DNA from: MWH-TA3 sp044353905
GTDB lineage: Bacteria; Actinomycetota; Actinomycetes; Actinomycetales; Microbacteriaceae
Direction of reading: 5' to 3'
Assembly: GCA_044353905.1 (NCBI GenBank)
Contig: JBILBA010000001.1
Location: 1 to 64,000 of the forward strand
Length of the DNA: 64,000 nt
Of the stretch, positions 1 to 8,719 are shown one piece after another. The position numbers and the translations under genes are program-made. Within the stretch, counting starts at the first letter, position 1, and each line of letters opens with the position of its first letter. The notes beneath the pieces were generated by a model, which was not told the DNA's origin, did no database searches, and saw only the letters and a list, made by a program, of their open reading frames with translations.

Positions 1-167
1 GAAATCGCGCTGTTCACGCAATCTGTTGTCGGGTGGACCCATGCGCCGCGACCGGGGGCCGTTGCCGACGAATCGACCACAACCGTGTTCCCAGCCAGCA
101 CAACCCTCGTGAGAAGGTCTCGTTCATCGCGCGAGCGACAACCGATGCAGGTTCTGACAGGTTTCAT
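1..167 (-). CDS. ylxR: YlxR (DUF448) RNA-binding protein, partial
   Basis: The minus strand from 167 reads MKPVRTCIGCR and later PGRGAWVHP, both diagnostic of the YlxR/DUF448 family, a small nucleic-acid-binding protein usually encoded between nusA and infB. The gene is cut by the left edge, so only about 55 N-terminal residues are visible. It starts 13 bases after the nusA stop, as expected for the nusA-ylxR-infB operon. Family members have been linked to RNase P or transcription regulation in some bacteria; no function can be read from this fragment itself. Confidence 0.9.
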   Translation of the reverse strand, partial: MKPVRTCIGCRSRDERDLLTRVVLAGNTVVVDSSATAPGRGAWVHPTTDCVNSAI

Positions 168-179
168 TCTACCCTGCGG

Positions 180-1220
180 TTACAGCAACTCGTCCATCAG
201 GGCGTCACTCTTCACGTCGATCTTGGCGCGAGTCAACATCGCCGCCAGTCGAGCGTTCTGCCCGTCCTTGCCGATCGCCAGCGACAACTGATATTCGGGG
301 ACGAACGCGCGAACCGCGTTGATGCTCGCGTCGACCAGTACCGCCTTGGTGACCTTGGCGGGGCTCAGAGCGTGAGCGACGAATTCGGCGATGTCGGGCG
401 AATAGTCGACGATGTCGATTTTCTCGTCACCCAGTTCCTTGGACACGTTGCGAACGCGCGAGCCGAGTTCCCCAATGAACGCGCCCTTGGCGTTGAAGCC
501 GGGCTCGGTCGAGAACACGGCGATCTTGGTGCGGTGGCCCTGGTGACGCGAAATCGCGGCGACCTTGACGAGCCCCTGGCCGATTTCGGGAACTTCGAGC
601 TCGAACAAGCGACGAACGAGGTCGGGGTGGTGGCGGCTCACCGTGATCGACGGGCCCTTCATCCCCTTCTTGACGTCGGTGATGACCACGCGGATGCGCT
701 TGCCGTGGGTGTAATCCTCGCCCGCGACCTGCTCGGGGGACGGCATGACGGCTTCGAGGTTCTTGCCGATCAAAACGTGAACCATCTTGGCGTTCGACGA
801 CTGCTGAATGACACCCGAGATGAGGTCGCCCTTCTTGTGGCTGAATTCGCCCAGGATTTTCTCGTCATCGAGCGCACGGATGCTCTGGAACAGAACGCGC
901 TTGGCCTCGGCGACAGCGATGTATCCGAAGTCGGACGTGTCAACGATCTCTTCGCCGGTGCGCTCGTCCTCGTCGTTGTAGACGGGAGCGAAAATCGTGA
1001 TGTCGCCGGTCTTTCGGTCGAGTCCGACGCGAGCGCGCAGCCGGCCCTTTTCGTCCTCGAGTTTGACGGCCGTCGGCTTGTAGTCGACGTCGTTCGGAAT
1101 CGGGGTGATGTGCTTGATATACGCGCGGACAACCGCGTCTTCGATGATCAGCGCGAGTTCCTCGAAAGGAATCTCTTTCTCGACCTCTACGTCACGCAAG
1201 TTCTTGATGTCGATGTGCAT
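180..1220 (-). CDS. nusA: transcription termination/antitermination factor NusA
   Basis: 346 residues. The N-terminal RNA-polymerase-binding domain (about 1-125) is followed by an S1 domain (GLISGVIQ region) and tandem KH domains (IGELGSRVRN near 235 and AIGKDGQNARLAA near 320). The length fits the short NusA form without C-terminal acidic repeats. NusA binds RNA polymerase and nascent RNA to modulate pausing, termination and antitermination. It lies 31 bases downstream of proS and 12 bases upstream of ylxR. rimP, which often precedes nusA, is not in this gap. Confidence 0.95.
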   Translation of the reverse strand: MHIDIKNLRDVEVEKEIPFEELALIIEDAVVRAYIKHITPIPNDVDYKPTAVKLEDEKGRLRARVGLDRKTGDITIFAPVYNDEDERTGEEIVDTSDFGYIAVAEAKRVLFQSIRALDDEKILGEFSHKKGDLISGVIQQSSNAKMVHVLIGKNLEAVMPSPEQVAGEDYTHGKRIRVVITDVKKGMKGPSITVSRHHPDLVRRLFELEVPEIGQGLVKVAAISRHQGHRTKIAVFSTEPGFNAKGAFIGELGSRVRNVSKELGDEKIDIVDYSPDIAEFVAHALSPAKVTKAVLVDASINAVRAFVPEYQLSLAIGKDGQNARLAAMLTRAKIDVKSDALMDELL

Positions 1221-1251
1221 GAGCGCACCCCCTATTCAGTTCTGCCCTAAC

Positions 1252-3027
1252 TTACCGCACGGTGGCGGTTGTGAGCCACGCGAGCGCTTCCGTCGCGGGA
1301 ATTTCGTTGCGTTCGCCGCTGCGGCGGTCCCAGACTTCGACCACACCGTCGGCCGCACCGCGACCCGCGATGACGATGTACGGAACGCCAATGAGCTCGG
1401 CGTCACCGAACTTCACACCGGGTGAAACCTTGGGGCGGTCGTCGATCAGCGTTTCGAATCCGGCCGTCTCGAACTCGGCGGCGAGACCTTCGGCGAGGTT
1501 GATCGCGTCGTCATCTTTGCCGGTTGCGACCACGTGCACCTGATACGGCGCGACTTCGATCGGCCAAATGAGTCCGCGGTCGTCGTTGTTCGTCTCGGCG
1601 ATGACCGCGAGGATGCGGGTCACACCGATTCCGTACGACCCCATCGTGACGGTCACGAGTTTGCCGTTTTCGTCGAGGACCTTGAGGTCGAGGGCTTCGG
1701 CGTACTTGCGACCGAGCTGGAAGACGTGACCGATTTCCATTCCGCGAGCGGAGTGAATCGGGCCGGAGCCGTCGGGGGCCGGATCGCCGTCACGAACTTC
1801 GGCAATGTCGACGATGCCGTCGGCCGTGAAGTCGCGACCCGCGACGAGGTTGAACACGTGCTTCTGGTCTTCGTTCGCGCCGGTGACCCAGGCCGTGCCG
1901 TCGACGACGCGGGGGTCGACGAGGAAGCGAACCTTGGATGTGCCTTTGTCGCCGAGTACCGCGCCTTTTGCGGACCACGGGCCGATGTATCCCTTGACGA
2001 GAGCCTTGTTCTTGGCGAAGTCGGCCTCGGTCGCGGGCTCGACCGTCGCGGGGGCGAAAACCGACTCGGCGCGTTTCATGTCGACCTCGCGGTCGCCGGG
2101 AAGCCCGACTGCGACGAGTTCTCGAGATCCGTCGAGGTTCGTCAAGGCGAGAACCACGTTCTTGAGGGTATCGGCGGCTGTCCACGGGCGGTCGGCGCGG
2201 GCGTGCTTGTCGTTCGCGAGAGCGACCAGCGTCTCAATCGTCGGAGTGTTGGGCGAATCGAATACCGTCGCTGCGGGCTGACCGTCGATCGGCAGAGGCT
2301 CGGGGGCGGTCGTGCGATACGCCTCGACGTTGGCGGCGTAACCGCCGTTGCTCTGCACGAAAGTGTCTTCGCCGATCGGGGTCGGGTGCAGGAACTCTTC
2401 TGATTTGCTGCCGCCCATCGCGCCGGCATCCGCCGACACAATCACATACTCGAGCCCGAGGCGCGTGAAGATGCGCTCGTAGGCGTCGCGCTGCGACTGG
2501 TACGAAACGTCTAGGCCCGCGTCGGTGTAGTCGAACGAATAGGCGTCCTTCATCGAGAACTCGCGGCCCCGAAGAAGTCCGGCGCGAGGTCGGGCCTCGT
2601 CGCGGTACTTGTCCTGGATTTGATAAACCGTGAGCGGCAAATCCTTGTACGAGTTGTACAGGTCCTTCACCATCAGGGTGAACACTTCTTCGTGGGTCGG
2701 CGCGAGTAAATAGTCGGCTTCTTTGCGGTCCTGCAGGCGGAAAATCCCATCGCCGTATTCGGTCCAGCGGCCGGTGACCTCGTAGGGCTCGCGCGGAAGC
2801 AGCGCAGGAAAGTGAACCTGTTGGGCTCCGGCACGTTCCATTTCTTCGTGGATGACGTTCTCGACCTTGCGGCGAACGCGAAGCCCCAGAGGCAGCCACG
2901 CGAAAATGCCCGGAGCCTGACGACGGATGTACCCGGCGCGCACGAGGAGGCGATGCGACGTCACTTCCGCGTCGGAAGGATCCTCGCGCAGGGTGCGAAC
3001 GAACAGGTGAGAGAGTCGGGTAACCAC
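1252..3027 (-). CDS. proS: prolyl-tRNA synthetase
   Basis: 591 residues, the normal length of bacterial-type ProS with the editing insertion. Class II synthetase motifs are visible: RQAPGIFAWLPLG, LAPTHEEVFT, YRDEARPRAGLLRGREFSMKD (motif 2). The insertion of roughly residues 225-385 matches the YbaK-like editing domain (GTSKVRFLVD). It is followed by motif 3 (MGSYGIGVTRILAV) and an anticodon-binding domain near the C terminus. It charges tRNA-Pro in the cytoplasm. The long upstream gap carries the composite repeats described below, so its promoter must lie in or beside them. Confidence 0.97.
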   Translation of the reverse strand: MVTRLSHLFVRTLREDPSDAEVTSHRLLVRAGYIRRQAPGIFAWLPLGLRVRRKVENVIHEEMERAGAQQVHFPALLPREPYEVTGRWTEYGDGIFRLQDRKEADYLLAPTHEEVFTLMVKDLYNSYKDLPLTVYQIQDKYRDEARPRAGLLRGREFSMKDAYSFDYTDAGLDVSYQSQRDAYERIFTRLGLEYVIVSADAGAMGGSKSEEFLHPTPIGEDTFVQSNGGYAANVEAYRTTAPEPLPIDGQPAATVFDSPNTPTIETLVALANDKHARADRPWTAADTLKNVVLALTNLDGSRELVAVGLPGDREVDMKRAESVFAPATVEPATEADFAKNKALVKGYIGPWSAKGAVLGDKGTSKVRFLVDPRVVDGTAWVTGANEDQKHVFNLVAGRDFTADGIVDIAEVRDGDPAPDGSGPIHSARGMEIGHVFQLGRKYAEALDLKVLDENGKLVTVTMGSYGIGVTRILAVIAETNNDDRGLIWPIEVAPYQVHVVATGKDDDAINLAEGLAAEFETAGFETLIDDRPKVSPGVKFGDAELIGVPYIVIAGRGAADGVVEVWDRRSGERNEIPATEALAWLTTATVR

Positions 3028-3067
3028 GGGTGCAAGCCTACCGTTTCAGCCATCCCCACCCTTTCCT

Positions 3068-3174
3068 CACCTGTTTCTGCAGACATCCGCACTTTCCCCA
3101 CCTGTTACTGCAGACAATGTGGAAAAAATCGGCGCTAGCTTCACTTTTTGGAGATTTGTCTGCAGAAACAGGTG
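3068..3174 (+). repeat. intergenic repeat, module A, copy 1
   Basis: Two same-direction arms CACCTGTT(T/A)CTGCAGACA at 3068-3085 and 3099-3116 face an inverted arm TGTCTGCAGAAACAGGTG at 3157-3174. Positions 3099-3174 therefore form a 76-base element with 18-base terminal inverted repeats (one mismatch). The interior contains AAAAATCGGCGCTAGCT at 3124-3140, which recurs inverted at 27077-27093. The element lies in the gap between ispG and proS with no gene on it. Confidence 0.85.
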
Positions 3175-3221
3175 TGTGTGGGGTGCGTGTTCGGCCGAGC
3201 GGGCTAGACGCCCACCCGCTC

Positions 3222-3356
3222 TTACGTTTGTGGAAACCAAATCGCTCAATACTCGCGTTCCTGTAAACCAATCAGGGGTTGGGCGGCAAAGTGGCGCGAA
3301 TGAGCTAATTGGTTTCCACAAACGCAGGAAACCGAGCTTTTGGTTTCCACAAACGT
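3222..3356 (+). repeat. intergenic repeat, module B, copy 1
   Basis: ACGTTTGTGGAAACC at 3224-3238, a degenerate CTGTAAACCA at 3261-3270, then inverted GGTTTCCACAAACG at 3311-3324 and 3342-3355. The same four sites occur at 26912-27043 with nearly identical spacing (0, 37, 87-88, 118-119 bases), while the bases between them differ. This looks like a conserved array of sites, not simple sequence duplication. The rest of the 3028-3458 gap holds a short imperfect direct repeat around GGTAGGTCGT near 3384-3407 and no convincing gene. Confidence 0.85.
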
Positions 3357-3458
3357 GATTGCGGTGTGGTCGGCTTCGCGCGGGTAGGTCGTACGAGGGT
3401 AGGTCGTGCGCGGGTGGTGAAATCAGCCTTGTGCGGACAAGTGAGTAAGAGGCGCTTA

Positions 3459-4607
3459 CTAGGCCGAGGTGGTGACGACGGGAGTGCCCGTTTCGCTCGC
3501 CGGCATTTCGGCAGCGAGGCGATTCGCCTCTTCGATGAGGGTCGCGACAATCTCGGATTCGGGGACGGTCTTGATGACCTCGCCTTTGACAAAGATCTGG
3601 CCGCGGCCGTTACCCGAGGCGACTCCGAGGTCGGCTTCGCGGGCCTCGCCCGGACCGTTGACGACACAGCCCATGACGGCGACGCGAAGCGGAACGGTCA
3701 TTCCTTCGAGTCCCTTGGTCACGTCTTCGGCGAGCGTGTACACGTCGACTTGCGCACGACCACACGACGGGCACGAGACGATTTCGAGCTTGCGCTCGCG
3801 CAGGTTGAGCGACTCGAGAATCTTGAGTCCGACCTTGATTTCCTCAGCCGGCGGTGCAGAGAGCGACACGCGAATCGTGTCTCCGATTCCCTCGGCGAGG
3901 AGGATTCCGAACGCCGTCGAAGACTTGATGGTTCCCTGGAAGGCGGGGCCGGCTTCGGTGACACCGAGGTGGAGTGGCCAGTCGCCGCGCTCGGCGAGTT
4001 GGCGGTACGCCTTGACCATGACAATGGGGTCGTTGTGCTTGACCGAGATCTTGAAGTCGTGGAAGTCGTGTTCCTCGAAAAGGCTGGCTTCCCAGACAGC
4101 GCTCTCGACGAGGGCCTCGGGGGTCGGGCGGCCGTACTTCTCCAACAAGCGTGGGTCGAGCGAGCCGGCGTTGACACCGATGCGAAGGCTGACGCCCGCA
4201 GCCTTGGCCGCCTTGGCGATTTCGCCCACCTTGTCGTCGAATGCCTTGATGTTCCCGGGGTTCACGCGAACGGCGGCGCATCCCGCGTCGATCGCCTGGA
4301 AGACGTATTTGGGCTGAAAGTGAATGTCCGCGATGACCGGGATCTGGCTTTTCTTCGCGATGATGTGCAACACGTCGGCGTCGTCCTGCGTCGGGACGGC
4401 AACGCGAACAATGTCGCAACCGGTCGCGGTGAGCTCGGCAATCTGCTGCAGAGTGCCGTTGATATCCGTCGTCTTGGTCGTCGTCATCGACTGCACAGAG
4501 ACCTGGTGGTCACTACCGACCATCACCTTGCCCACCTTGATTTGGCGGGTCTTGCGACGGGGTGCGAGCGTCTCGACGACGCGGGGAAGTCCGATGTTTA
4601 CAGCCAC
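3459..4607 (-). CDS. ispG: 4-hydroxy-3-methylbut-2-en-1-yl diphosphate synthase (flavodoxin)
   Basis: 382 residues, the usual length of bacterial IspG (GcpE). It shows the N-terminal TIM-barrel with VSVQSMTTTKT and the C-terminal iron-sulfur cysteines in SCPSCGRAQ and MGCVVNGPGEA. It carries out the penultimate MEP-pathway step, reducing MEcPP to HMBPP in isoprenoid synthesis. It sits 19 bases downstream of the site-2 protease gene and close to dxr, so two MEP genes are clustered with a membrane protease, a common actinobacterial arrangement. Confidence 0.97.
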   Translation of the reverse strand: MAVNIGLPRVVETLAPRRKTRQIKVGKVMVGSDHQVSVQSMTTTKTTDINGTLQQIAELTATGCDIVRVAVPTQDDADVLHIIAKKSQIPVIADIHFQPKYVFQAIDAGCAAVRVNPGNIKAFDDKVGEIAKAAKAAGVSLRIGVNAGSLDPRLLEKYGRPTPEALVESAVWEASLFEEHDFHDFKISVKHNDPIVMVKAYRQLAERGDWPLHLGVTEAGPAFQGTIKSSTAFGILLAEGIGDTIRVSLSAPPAEEIKVGLKILESLNLRERKLEIVSCPSCGRAQVDVYTLAEDVTKGLEGMTVPLRVAVMGCVVNGPGEAREADLGVASGNGRGQIFVKGEVIKTVPESEIVATLIEEANRLAAEMPASETGTPVVTTSA

Positions 4608-4626
4608 AGGAATATCGTACTGTGCG

Positions 4627-5940
4627 CTAGAGACCGAGGGTTATCGGCTTGACGATGTCGGCGTAAATCAACAGCGCGCTCATCGCCATGAGCAATACGG
4701 TGATCACAATCGTGAACGGAACAAGGCGCGCCGAGTCGACCGGACCGGGTGCGGGTTTGCCTCGCAGTTTCGCCACGGTGTTGCGAATCCCCTGCCATAA
4801 GGCGACGGCGATGTGACCGCCGTCGAGCGGCAGCAGCGGGATGAGGTTGAAGACGAACAGTGCGATGTTGAGGCTGGCGAGGATTCCGACGAGGGCCGCG
4901 AATCGATCGACGACCTGCAATTGGTCGGCGGCGGCGATGTCGCCGGCGATGCGGCCGACACCGACAACGCTGACGGGTCCGTTCGGGTCACGAGTTTCGG
5001 CACCGAACGCCGCGTTCCACACTTGAATCATGCGATTAGGCAAATCGAGGATGAGCGCGCCGACCTGCACGATGTTGTTCCCCATCGCGTCGAGTGCGAC
5101 AAGCGGGGACTGCTGTTGCCGTTCGACCGCGGGGCCGACCCCCACAAATCCGACGGTCGCCGTTTCGGGGTTTCCCTCGGCGTCGAGTACAACGTTTCCC
5201 GCCGAATCGAGCGCGTATCGAACCGACGCCATCGGCGTCACCGCGATTGCAATGCTGTCGCCATCACGTTCGACAACAACCGAGATTTCCCGCCCAGCGG
5301 ATTCGCGGATTATCGCCGTGCCGGATTCCCAGGTCGAAACGGGCTCGCTGTTGATCGACATGATTCGGTCACCGGGCTTCAGACCGGCCTCGGCCGCTGG
5401 GGCCTTCGGGTCGCCCGGCTCACAAACAGTGCGGGTCGAAGTGACGGGCAGCACGCACTCCGAGATCGACCCGATGGTGGTGGTCGTTCCGACGACACCG
5501 ATTCCCGTGAACAAGAAAATGAAGAGAACGGTCGCGATGACGAGGTTCATGAACGGACCGCCCAGCATCACGATGATGCGCTTCAGCACGGGCAGGCGAT
5601 AGAACGCACGCGATTCATCGGTGATGGTTTCGGCCGACGCGTCTCGGGCGTCTTGCACCAGCTTGCGGAACATCTTAAAACCGGGCTTGTCCGCGTTGGC
5701 GGTCGTCGGGTACATCCCCGACAGCGACACATACCCACCGAGAGGAATGGCCTTGAACCCGAATTCCGTCTCGCCGAATTTGCGTGACCACAGCGTCGGG
5801 CCGAAACCAATCATGAACGAGCCGACGAAGACTCCGAATTTACGAGCGGGATAGAAGTGTCCGAGTTCGTGCAGCCCGATTGAGATGGCGATTCCGACGG
5901 CCAACACCAACACACCCAGAATCCACAGCACGATCTCCAT
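4627..5940 (-). CDS. site-2 protease, M50 family membrane metalloprotease (RseP/Rip1-like)
   Basis: 437 residues with an N-terminal membrane helix containing the zinc motif HELGH (about residue 25), a second membrane segment near 120 (GGPFMNLVIATVLFIFLF), a PDZ domain around 170-260 (KPGDRIMSINSEPV) and a C-terminal NLIPLLPLDGGHIA motif that supplies the third zinc ligand. Such proteases cut transmembrane anti-sigma factors or remnant signal peptides. Position between dxr and ispG matches the Rip1 neighbourhood of other Actinobacteria. Its substrate cannot be told from sequence. Confidence 0.93.
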   Translation of the reverse strand: MEIVLWILGVLVLAVGIAISIGLHELGHFYPARKFGVFVGSFMIGFGPTLWSRKFGETEFGFKAIPLGGYVSLSGMYPTTANADKPGFKMFRKLVQDARDASAETITDESRAFYRLPVLKRIIVMLGGPFMNLVIATVLFIFLFTGIGVVGTTTTIGSISECVLPVTSTRTVCEPGDPKAPAAEAGLKPGDRIMSINSEPVSTWESGTAIIRESAGREISVVVERDGDSIAIAVTPMASVRYALDSAGNVVLDAEGNPETATVGFVGVGPAVERQQQSPLVALDAMGNNIVQVGALILDLPNRMIQVWNAAFGAETRDPNGPVSVVGVGRIAGDIAAADQLQVVDRFAALVGILASLNIALFVFNLIPLLPLDGGHIAVALWQGIRNTVAKLRGKPAPGPVDSARLVPFTIVITVLLMAMSALLIYADIVKPITLGL

Positions 5941-5982
5941 GAGTCCAAGGTTACCCGTGACCGTCGACGGCCTCGGGCGGGT

Positions 5983-7065
5983 TTAGCGGTTGCTCAGGAA
6001 ACTCTTAGCCGTCTCGCGCGCCCACGAATCCGCCGCGAGCAGCCCGTTGAGGTCCAAGTGCGCTGGCGCGGAATGCGCCTCGACAACACGCTCGATTGTC
6101 TCGACAATGTCGAGGAAGCCGATCTGTCCGACGTTGAACGCCTCGACCGCGACCTCGTTCGCCGCGTTGTACACAGCCGGAAACGTCGAGCCGGCAACGC
6201 CGACCTGACGAGCAAGTCGCACCGCGGGGAACACTGCCTCGTCCAGAGGTTCGAACGTCCACGCATGAGACTGCGACCAATCGATCGCGGCGGTCGCCCC
6301 CGGAACGCGGTTTGGCCAATCGAGGCCGAGCGCGATCGGAAGGTGCATGTCGGGCGGCGAGCACTGTGCGATCGTCGATCCGTCGACGAACTCGACGAGC
6401 GAGTGAATTACGGACTGCGGGTGCACGGTGACCTCGATGCGGTCAAACGGAATGTCGAACAGAAGGTGCGCCTCGATGACTTCGAGGCCTTTGTTCACCA
6501 GGGTCGCGGAATTCGTTGTGATGACCGACCCCATGTTCCACGTCGGGTGCTTGGCGGCTTGGGCGGGTGTGACGCCTGCGAGTTGCTCGCGCGTGAATCC
6601 GCGGAAGGGCCCGCCGCTGGCGGTGACAATCAGTTTCGCGACCTCGGAGTGTGTTCCCGCCATGAGTGCTTGGGCGAGAGCGGAATGTTCCGAATCGACC
6701 GGAACAAGTTGCCCGGGTTTCGCCGCGTCCTTGACGAGCGCCCCGCCAATAATCAGTGATTCCTTGTTGGCGAGCGCCAGCGTCGCGCCAGTCGCGAGCG
6801 CCGCGAGTGTCGGAGCCAGTCCAACCGCACCCGTGATTCCGTTGAGAACAACGTCGGCGCGGGTCGATTCGATCAGCGAAACGGCGTCGTCGGCACCGAA
6901 GGCGACATTCGTGACGCCGAATTCGGCGGCCTGCGCCTCGGCCAACTCTCGGTTACGACCAGCACCCAACCCCACGACCCGAAAGCGATCCGGGTTGTCG
7001 CGCACGATGTCGAGCGCTTGGGTCCCGATGGACCCGGTGCTCCCGAGGATGATGACGTCACGCAC
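5983..7065 (-). CDS. dxr: 1-deoxy-D-xylulose-5-phosphate reductoisomerase
   Basis: 360 residues. NADPH-binding GSTGSIGTQALD is at the N terminus; the metal and substrate region VDSEHSALAQAL and the catalytic-loop region NMGSVITTNSATLVNKGLEV are present. It converts DXP to MEP, the first committed step of the MEP isoprenoid pathway. It is probably cotranscribed with the protease and ispG downstream (gaps of 42 and 19 bases). Confidence 0.97.
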   Translation of the reverse strand: MRDVIILGSTGSIGTQALDIVRDNPDRFRVVGLGAGRNRELAEAQAAEFGVTNVAFGADDAVSLIESTRADVVLNGITGAVGLAPTLAALATGATLALANKESLIIGGALVKDAAKPGQLVPVDSEHSALAQALMAGTHSEVAKLIVTASGGPFRGFTREQLAGVTPAQAAKHPTWNMGSVITTNSATLVNKGLEVIEAHLLFDIPFDRIEVTVHPQSVIHSLVEFVDGSTIAQCSPPDMHLPIALGLDWPNRVPGATAAIDWSQSHAWTFEPLDEAVFPAVRLARQVGVAGSTFPAVYNAANEVAVEAFNVGQIGFLDIVETIERVVEAHSAPAHLDLNGLLAADSWARETAKSFLSNR

Positions 7066-7103
7066 AGGGCAAGTCTGCCATGCGCGGTGTCAACGTGAAC
7101 TCG

Positions 7104-8483
7104 CTATGGGCTGACGTCCGCCGTTCCCCACGAGGAATTGAGCCTCTTGCGTGTATACACGGCACGAACTTGGATGGCGTCCGCACCAAGGGAGATTTCG
7201 CCGACGTTTTTCGACATCGAACGCTTCACCCGTTTGATGGTCCACTTCGAGCTGCCCTGCTTGCGGTACTTCACTTCGAACCACTTAAATTTTGCGCGTG
7301 GATTCAGATACAGGAAATCCCATGACACTATTCGCGTGCCGTAGTCGTACTCGACGACGGGCGCGAAAGAACCACCGACCAAGGAAACGAGGTACGTTCC
7401 CACGTGTGTTGCTGCGAGAAGGTACCTACCGGTTGGGTCAACGTCGACCATAAACGGGGATGCGGCTGCGACATCGGAAATTTCAAGGATGCCGTCTAGC
7501 GGTTCCAGCGTTTCCTTGTCGATTTCGATGATTTTGCTCGGTTGTTGTGGTGAACCCTGCGCGATGAACTCGCCCATCGCAAAGATTGATGTCTCGTCAG
7601 AAGACAACCCGATCGCCCAACGTTGCCATCCGGGTTCATCCGTGTTGTAGGCGTCTAGCTCAACCAACGTCGTGGGGTGGTATTCCATCACCCGAGGCTC
7701 GCTGTCGGTAGCTGGGCTCCTGTTCGACGTACTCGCCGCAAAAACGCGATTGTCGGACGTGATTTCGATGTTCTCGACAGACAAAACCCTTGTGCTGTTG
7801 TCGGATGCAGTGGGTCCGGCGTCGATGTTCGCGGCATCGAACGCCTCGAGCGACGGTGTTGCACCGATGTATCCGATGTACAGCGTTGAATTGTCGTTCG
7901 AGAGTTTCAGTCCTCCCAGTCCGGAGGCACCGTCGATGATGTGCGTCTCTTGAAGCTCTGAGGCGGTCCATCGCTCAAGCGTCCCTCGGTTAATGCCGGT
8001 GTCGAATCGGCCCAGGTAAACCTCACCACCCGAGTCCGACACAGCAAGCACGGCGACATCTTGACGAGGTTCGGTTGCGTTGACCCGGCGGGGCTGCCAG
8101 TTTTCGGTGTCGTACACGGTGACCTCGCCCGACGAAAACGACACCACCGCATGCGACTTGTTCGATGACAGGGCGAAAGCGCGTATGGACGTGCGACGAG
8201 GAGCTGACACCGCCTTGATTGTTTTGGATGTCGACGTATTGACCACCCAGAACGATCGGTAGCCAACCATCACTGCTGAGTCAGTGGAGTCGATGAACCA
8301 TGCTCCTCTGGCTCCGTTCGAGAAACGGCCCTCGACACATAACTCGCCGCACGACGTTGCAACCCGCGCGTCTCGGGCTTCGATTGCAGTTGCGGCCGGG
8401 GCGGGCTCGTTCGCTGCCGAAGCGAGGGGCGCGATGCTCAGTGCGAGAACGGAGGAACAAATCATGGCGAGAGTGCGTTTCAT
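7104..8483 (-). CDS. secreted beta-propeller-like protein of unknown function
   Basis: 459 residues beginning with a clear Sec signal peptide (MKRTLAMICSSVLALSIAPL, predicted cleavage after ASA near residue 23). The middle contains repeated blade-like stretches of the form LSxDxxxLYIGYIG, VSDSGGEVYLGRF and VDPTGRYLLAAT, suggesting a WD40/YVTN-type propeller. The C-terminal 60 residues are basic and may form a separate beta domain. It is the last minus-strand gene before the plus-strand uptake locus. No specific function is recognised. Confidence 0.7.
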   Translation of the reverse strand: MKRTLAMICSSVLALSIAPLASAANEPAPAATAIEARDARVATSCGELCVEGRFSNGARGAWFIDSTDSAVMVGYRSFWVVNTSTSKTIKAVSAPRRTSIRAFALSSNKSHAVVSFSSGEVTVYDTENWQPRRVNATEPRQDVAVLAVSDSGGEVYLGRFDTGINRGTLERWTASELQETHIIDGASGLGGLKLSNDNSTLYIGYIGATPSLEAFDAANIDAGPTASDNSTRVLSVENIEITSDNRVFAASTSNRSPATDSEPRVMEYHPTTLVELDAYNTDEPGWQRWAIGLSSDETSIFAMGEFIAQGSPQQPSKIIEIDKETLEPLDGILEISDVAAASPFMVDVDPTGRYLLAATHVGTYLVSLVGGSFAPVVEYDYGTRIVSWDFLYLNPRAKFKWFEVKYRKQGSSKWTIKRVKRSMSKNVGEISLGADAIQVRAVYTRKRLNSSWGTADVSP

Positions 8484-8622
8484 GATGATCCAATCGATGG
8501 GGTTGACAAGAGATTACCGCAGGTGTGCCGTTATGAACCCTCTCCGCGGGGTTCGCGACAGCGACAACGGCGGATTCAACAAGAGAATAGGTGGCCGCCT
8601 CCACACCGCGGGGGATGGAAAA

Positions 8623-8634
8623 GCAATCGTTTGC
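8623..8634 (+). promoter_or_regulatory. LacI-family operator, site 1 (GCAATCGTTTGC)
   Basis: A 12-base near-palindrome with central CG, typical of LacI/GalR operators, 85 bases upstream of the start at 8720. An identical 12-mer is at 9709-9720 and its exact reverse complement at 17164-17175. A weak -10-like TAGAGT at 8642-8647 follows, so the site would overlap the -35/spacer region. Confidence 0.75.
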
Positions 8635-8719
8635 GGTAACGTAGAGTTACTGTGCGATGAGCCCTCTTCCGGGCCGAAATTCAGCGCAGACACCGCCCCA
8701 AACCCACGAGGAGCCTCCC

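Noticed and set aside
33..1250. Long plus-strand frame opposite nusA
   Set aside because: It mirrors the codon pattern of nusA; the minus-strand translation is unmistakable NusA. The same holds for long antisense frames over ispG, smc and ffh.
3224..3356. CRISPR array
   Set aside because: The repeated sites are only 14-15 bases, occur in both orientations and have irregular spacing; no cas gene is present.
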